From Ornithinibacter aureus (GTDB taxonomy: Bacteria > Actinomycetota > Actinomycetes > Actinomycetales > Dermatophilaceae): a stretch of 64,000 nucleotides of DNA. The translations under genes were made by a program, and so were the position numbers. Shown here piece after piece: positions 62,289 to 64,000 of the stretch. The stretch is taken from the NCBI RefSeq assembly GCF_009858245.1, contig NZ_VMSB01000001.1, positions 1,984,001-2,048,000 of the forward strand, given 5' to 3'. The notes beneath the pieces are model-generated. The model was not told the DNA's origin and searched no databases. It saw only the letters and a list, made by a program, of their open reading frames with translations. Every line of letters starts with the position of its first letter. Position 1 is the first letter of the stretch.

Positions 62289-63320
62289 TCAGGCCTGGTG
62301 GGTGCCCGCCGAGCGCAGGTTCTGGCAGGCCTCGACGACGCGAGCAGCCATGCCGGCCTCGGCCTCCTTGCCCCAGGCGCGGGGGTCGTACTGCTTCTTG
62401 TTGCCGACCTCGCCGTCGATCTTCAGGACGCCGTCGTAGTTCTTGAACATCCAGTTCGCGACGGGACGGGTGAAGGCGTACTGCGTGTCGGTGTCGACAT
62501 TCATCTTCACGACGCCATAGTCGACCGCGGCGGCGATCTCCTCGGGCAGCGAGCCGGACCCGCCGTGGAAGACGAGGTCGAGGGGCTTGGAGCCGGCCGC
62601 GCTGCCGTGGGCGGCGATGATGGCGTCCTGGCACTCCTTGAGGATCTCGGGGCGCAGCTTGACGTTGCCCGGCTTGTAGACGCCGTGCACGTTGCCGAAG
62701 GTCAGCGCCGCCATGTAGCGACCCTTCTCACCGAGCCCGAGGGCCTCGACGGTCTTCAGGGCGTCCTCGGTGGTCGTGTAGAGCTGGTCGTTGATCTCGT
62801 TGGCGACACCGTCCTCCTCGCCACCGACGACGCCGATCTCGACCTCGAGGATGATGTTGGCGGCCGCCGTGAGGGCGAGCAGCTCCTGGGCGATCTGGAG
62901 GTTCTCCTCGAGCGGCACGGCCGAGCCGTCCCACATGTGGCTCTGGAAGATCGGCAGACCGCCGGCCTTGACGCGCTCGGTGGAGGCCGCGATGAGCGGG
63001 CGCACGAAGCCGTCGAGCTTGTCCTTGGGGCAGTGGTCGGTGTGCAGGGCGATGTTCACCGGGTAGTGCTTGGCGACCTCCTCGGCGTACGCCGCGAGGG
63101 CGAGCGAACCGGCCACCATGTTCTTGATCGTCGACCCGGAGGCGTACTCGGCGCCGCCCGTGGAGACCTGGATGATGCCGTCGGAGCCGGCCTCGGCGAA
63201 GCCACGGATCGCCGCGGTCACCGTCTGGCTCGACGTGATGTTGATGGCCGGGTACGCGAACGAGCCAGCCTTGGCGCGGTCGAGCATGTCGGCGTAGATC
63301 TCGGGCGTTGCGATGGGCAC
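62289..63320 (-). CDS. fba: Fructose-bisphosphate aldolase, class II
   Basis: Zinc-dependent cleavage of fructose 1,6-bisphosphate. The 343-residue protein has ALHTDHCPKDKLDGFV (zinc His and catalytic Asp), VEIGVVGGEEDGV, FGNVHGVYKPGNVKL and LVFHGGSGS. The GTG at 63318-63320 is preceded by GAGGAG 7 nt upstream. It is the glycolytic partner of the PPi-PFK elsewhere in the window. Confidence 0.96.
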   Translation of the reverse strand: MPIATPEIYADMLDRAKAGSFAYPAINITSSQTVTAAIRGFAEAGSDGIIQVSTGGAEYASGSTIKNMVAGSLALAAYAEEVAKHYPVNIALHTDHCPKDKLDGFVRPLIAASTERVKAGGLPIFQSHMWDGSAVPLEENLQIAQELLALTAAANIILEVEIGVVGGEEDGVANEINDQLYTTTEDALKTVEALGLGEKGRYMAALTFGNVHGVYKPGNVKLRPEILKECQDAIIAAHGSAAGSKPLDLVFHGGSGSLPEEIAAAVDYGVVKMNVDTDTQYAFTRPVANWMFKNYDGVLKIDGEVGNKKQYDPRAWGKEAEAGMAARVVEACQNLRSAGTHQA

Positions 63321-63443
63321 GGCGATCTCCTCAGGGGGTTGTGACGGGGCCGGTACGAGACCGATCCTTCCACGGATGCCGTCGCCCCACACAGGGACGT
63401 CCGTACCCGGCGGTAGGGCGGCGTCCGGCACACCGGCCGGGCC

Positions 63444-64000
63444 CTACGAGTCCGAGAGCACGTAGGGGCGGGTGTCGGCGACCGGGCGCAGACCGAGCCT
63501 GAGCAGGATCGGGCGTGAGTCGGGTGAGGTGTCGACCCGGGCCAGGGTGTAGCCACGCTCGAGGGCCATCGACGCGCGGTGGCTGACCAGGGCGCGGTAC
63601 AGCCCGCGACGTCGCCACGACGGCAGGGTCGAGCCACCCCACAGGCCACAGAACTGCGTGCCCTCGGTCATCCGCAGCACCGCGTACGAGACCACGGCCC
63701 CCGTGGCGACCTCCTCGACGACCTTCGTGGCCATGAGGTCGGGACGGGCCTGCTGCTCCTCGCGCAGGCTGTCCGCGATGTCCACCCCGTGCTCGCCCCA
63801 CACCTGCGTGAGCAGGGTGCGAACCCGCGCCCAGTCCTCGTCGGTGGCCGGTTCGTGCAGCCGAACCCCGAAGGGCAGCTCGACGTCGTGCACGAGGTCG
63901 GCGCACTGCCCGAGGAGCACGACCTCGGGGTCCTCGGGCACGAACCCGACCCTCTCGAGCCGGGCCGGGAGGTCGGCCGGTTCGTCGTAGCCGTAGGTCT
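63444..64000 (-). CDS. GNAT acetyltransferase (5' end outside window)
   Basis: An open frame that enters from beyond 64000 (reading TYGYDEPADLPARLERVGF) and ends at 63444. The GNAT core has ATKVVEEVATGAVVSYAVLR and GGSTLPSWRRRGLYRALVSHRASMALERGYTLARVDTSPDSRPILLRLG, with the acetyl-CoA loop at RRRGLYRAL. The target is unknown; the visible part is at least 185 residues. Confidence 0.85.
   Translation of the reverse strand, partial: TYGYDEPADLPARLERVGFVPEDPEVVLLGQCADLVHDVELPFGVRLHEPATDEDWARVRTLLTQVWGEHGVDIADSLREEQQARPDLMATKVVEEVATGAVVSYAVLRMTEGTQFCGLWGGSTLPSWRRRGLYRALVSHRASMALERGYTLARVDTSPDSRPILLRLGLRPVADTRPYVLSDS

Overview
The window is about 70% GC. It has actinobacterial gene order and products: a small SRP RNA next to dnaX, recR followed by a DUF5063 gene and lysC-asd, a SigK/RskA-type sigma/anti-sigma pair, a DivIVA-repeat protein, HelD, DUF3151, F420-type luciferase-like genes and a PPi-dependent phosphofructokinase. 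Many GTG starts lie 5-7 nt after a TANNNT -10 box, so leaderless initiation looks common. These traits, plus a very frequent GGATGCC/GGCATCC word, suggest a Dermatophilaceae/Intrasporangiaceae-like actinomycete. That placement is an inference and no species is claimed.

Layout. 1-4.6 kb: metallophosphoesterase, tRNA-Pro, phospholipase D and the start of a coupled run. 3.4-12.4 kb (mostly minus): lysC, an asd-like gene lacking the catalytic cysteine, PPi-PFK, recR, an HMA protein, an acyltransferase, dnaX and SRP RNA. 12.5-23 kb: membrane proteins of unknown function, tRNA-Ser, propionyl-CoA synthetase, an AEC transporter, a HerA-like ATPase, LytR_C and CHAD proteins, and a 5'-truncated ROK gene. 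23-33 kb: azoreductase, tRNA-Ser, tadA/upp, a PH-domain protein, purF, a membrane molybdopterin oxidoreductase, fasciclin lipoprotein and SigK/RskA.

33.2-38.9 kb is the most unusual part. A 13E12-type DUF222/HNH endonuclease gene with a LexA-like box is split by a 4,160-bp element at 34215-38374. The element has 25-bp terminal inverted repeats (15 bp perfect) and a 5-bp target duplication (ACTGC). Removing it restores one 522-codon reading frame exactly. It carries no transposase. Instead it carries ion and acid-stress cargo: a CPA2 antiporter facing away from an HdeD - K+ channel - ClC run. The ends resemble Tn402/Tn5053-type ends.

39-44.4 kb holds a tightly overlapping minus-strand operon (sterol-carrier-like, F420/LLM oxidoreductase, coiled coil, YcxB-like, VOC), a TetR gene divergent from a DUF1772 membrane gene, a LysE exporter and a spermidine-synthase-like protein. 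44.5-55.6 kb has purine genes (single-chain purL, purC, purD), an autoregulated SRPBCC-TetR pair, and a decayed SoxR module in which the operator is intact but both soxR and the MFS gene are broken. 55.7-64 kb has helD, an IS110-family insertion sequence with a possible bridge-RNA region, purA, a LuxR-type regulator, DUF3151, class II fba and a partial acetyltransferase. Several gene borders carry long perfect hairpins or tandem repeats, most of them unrelated to one another in sequence.
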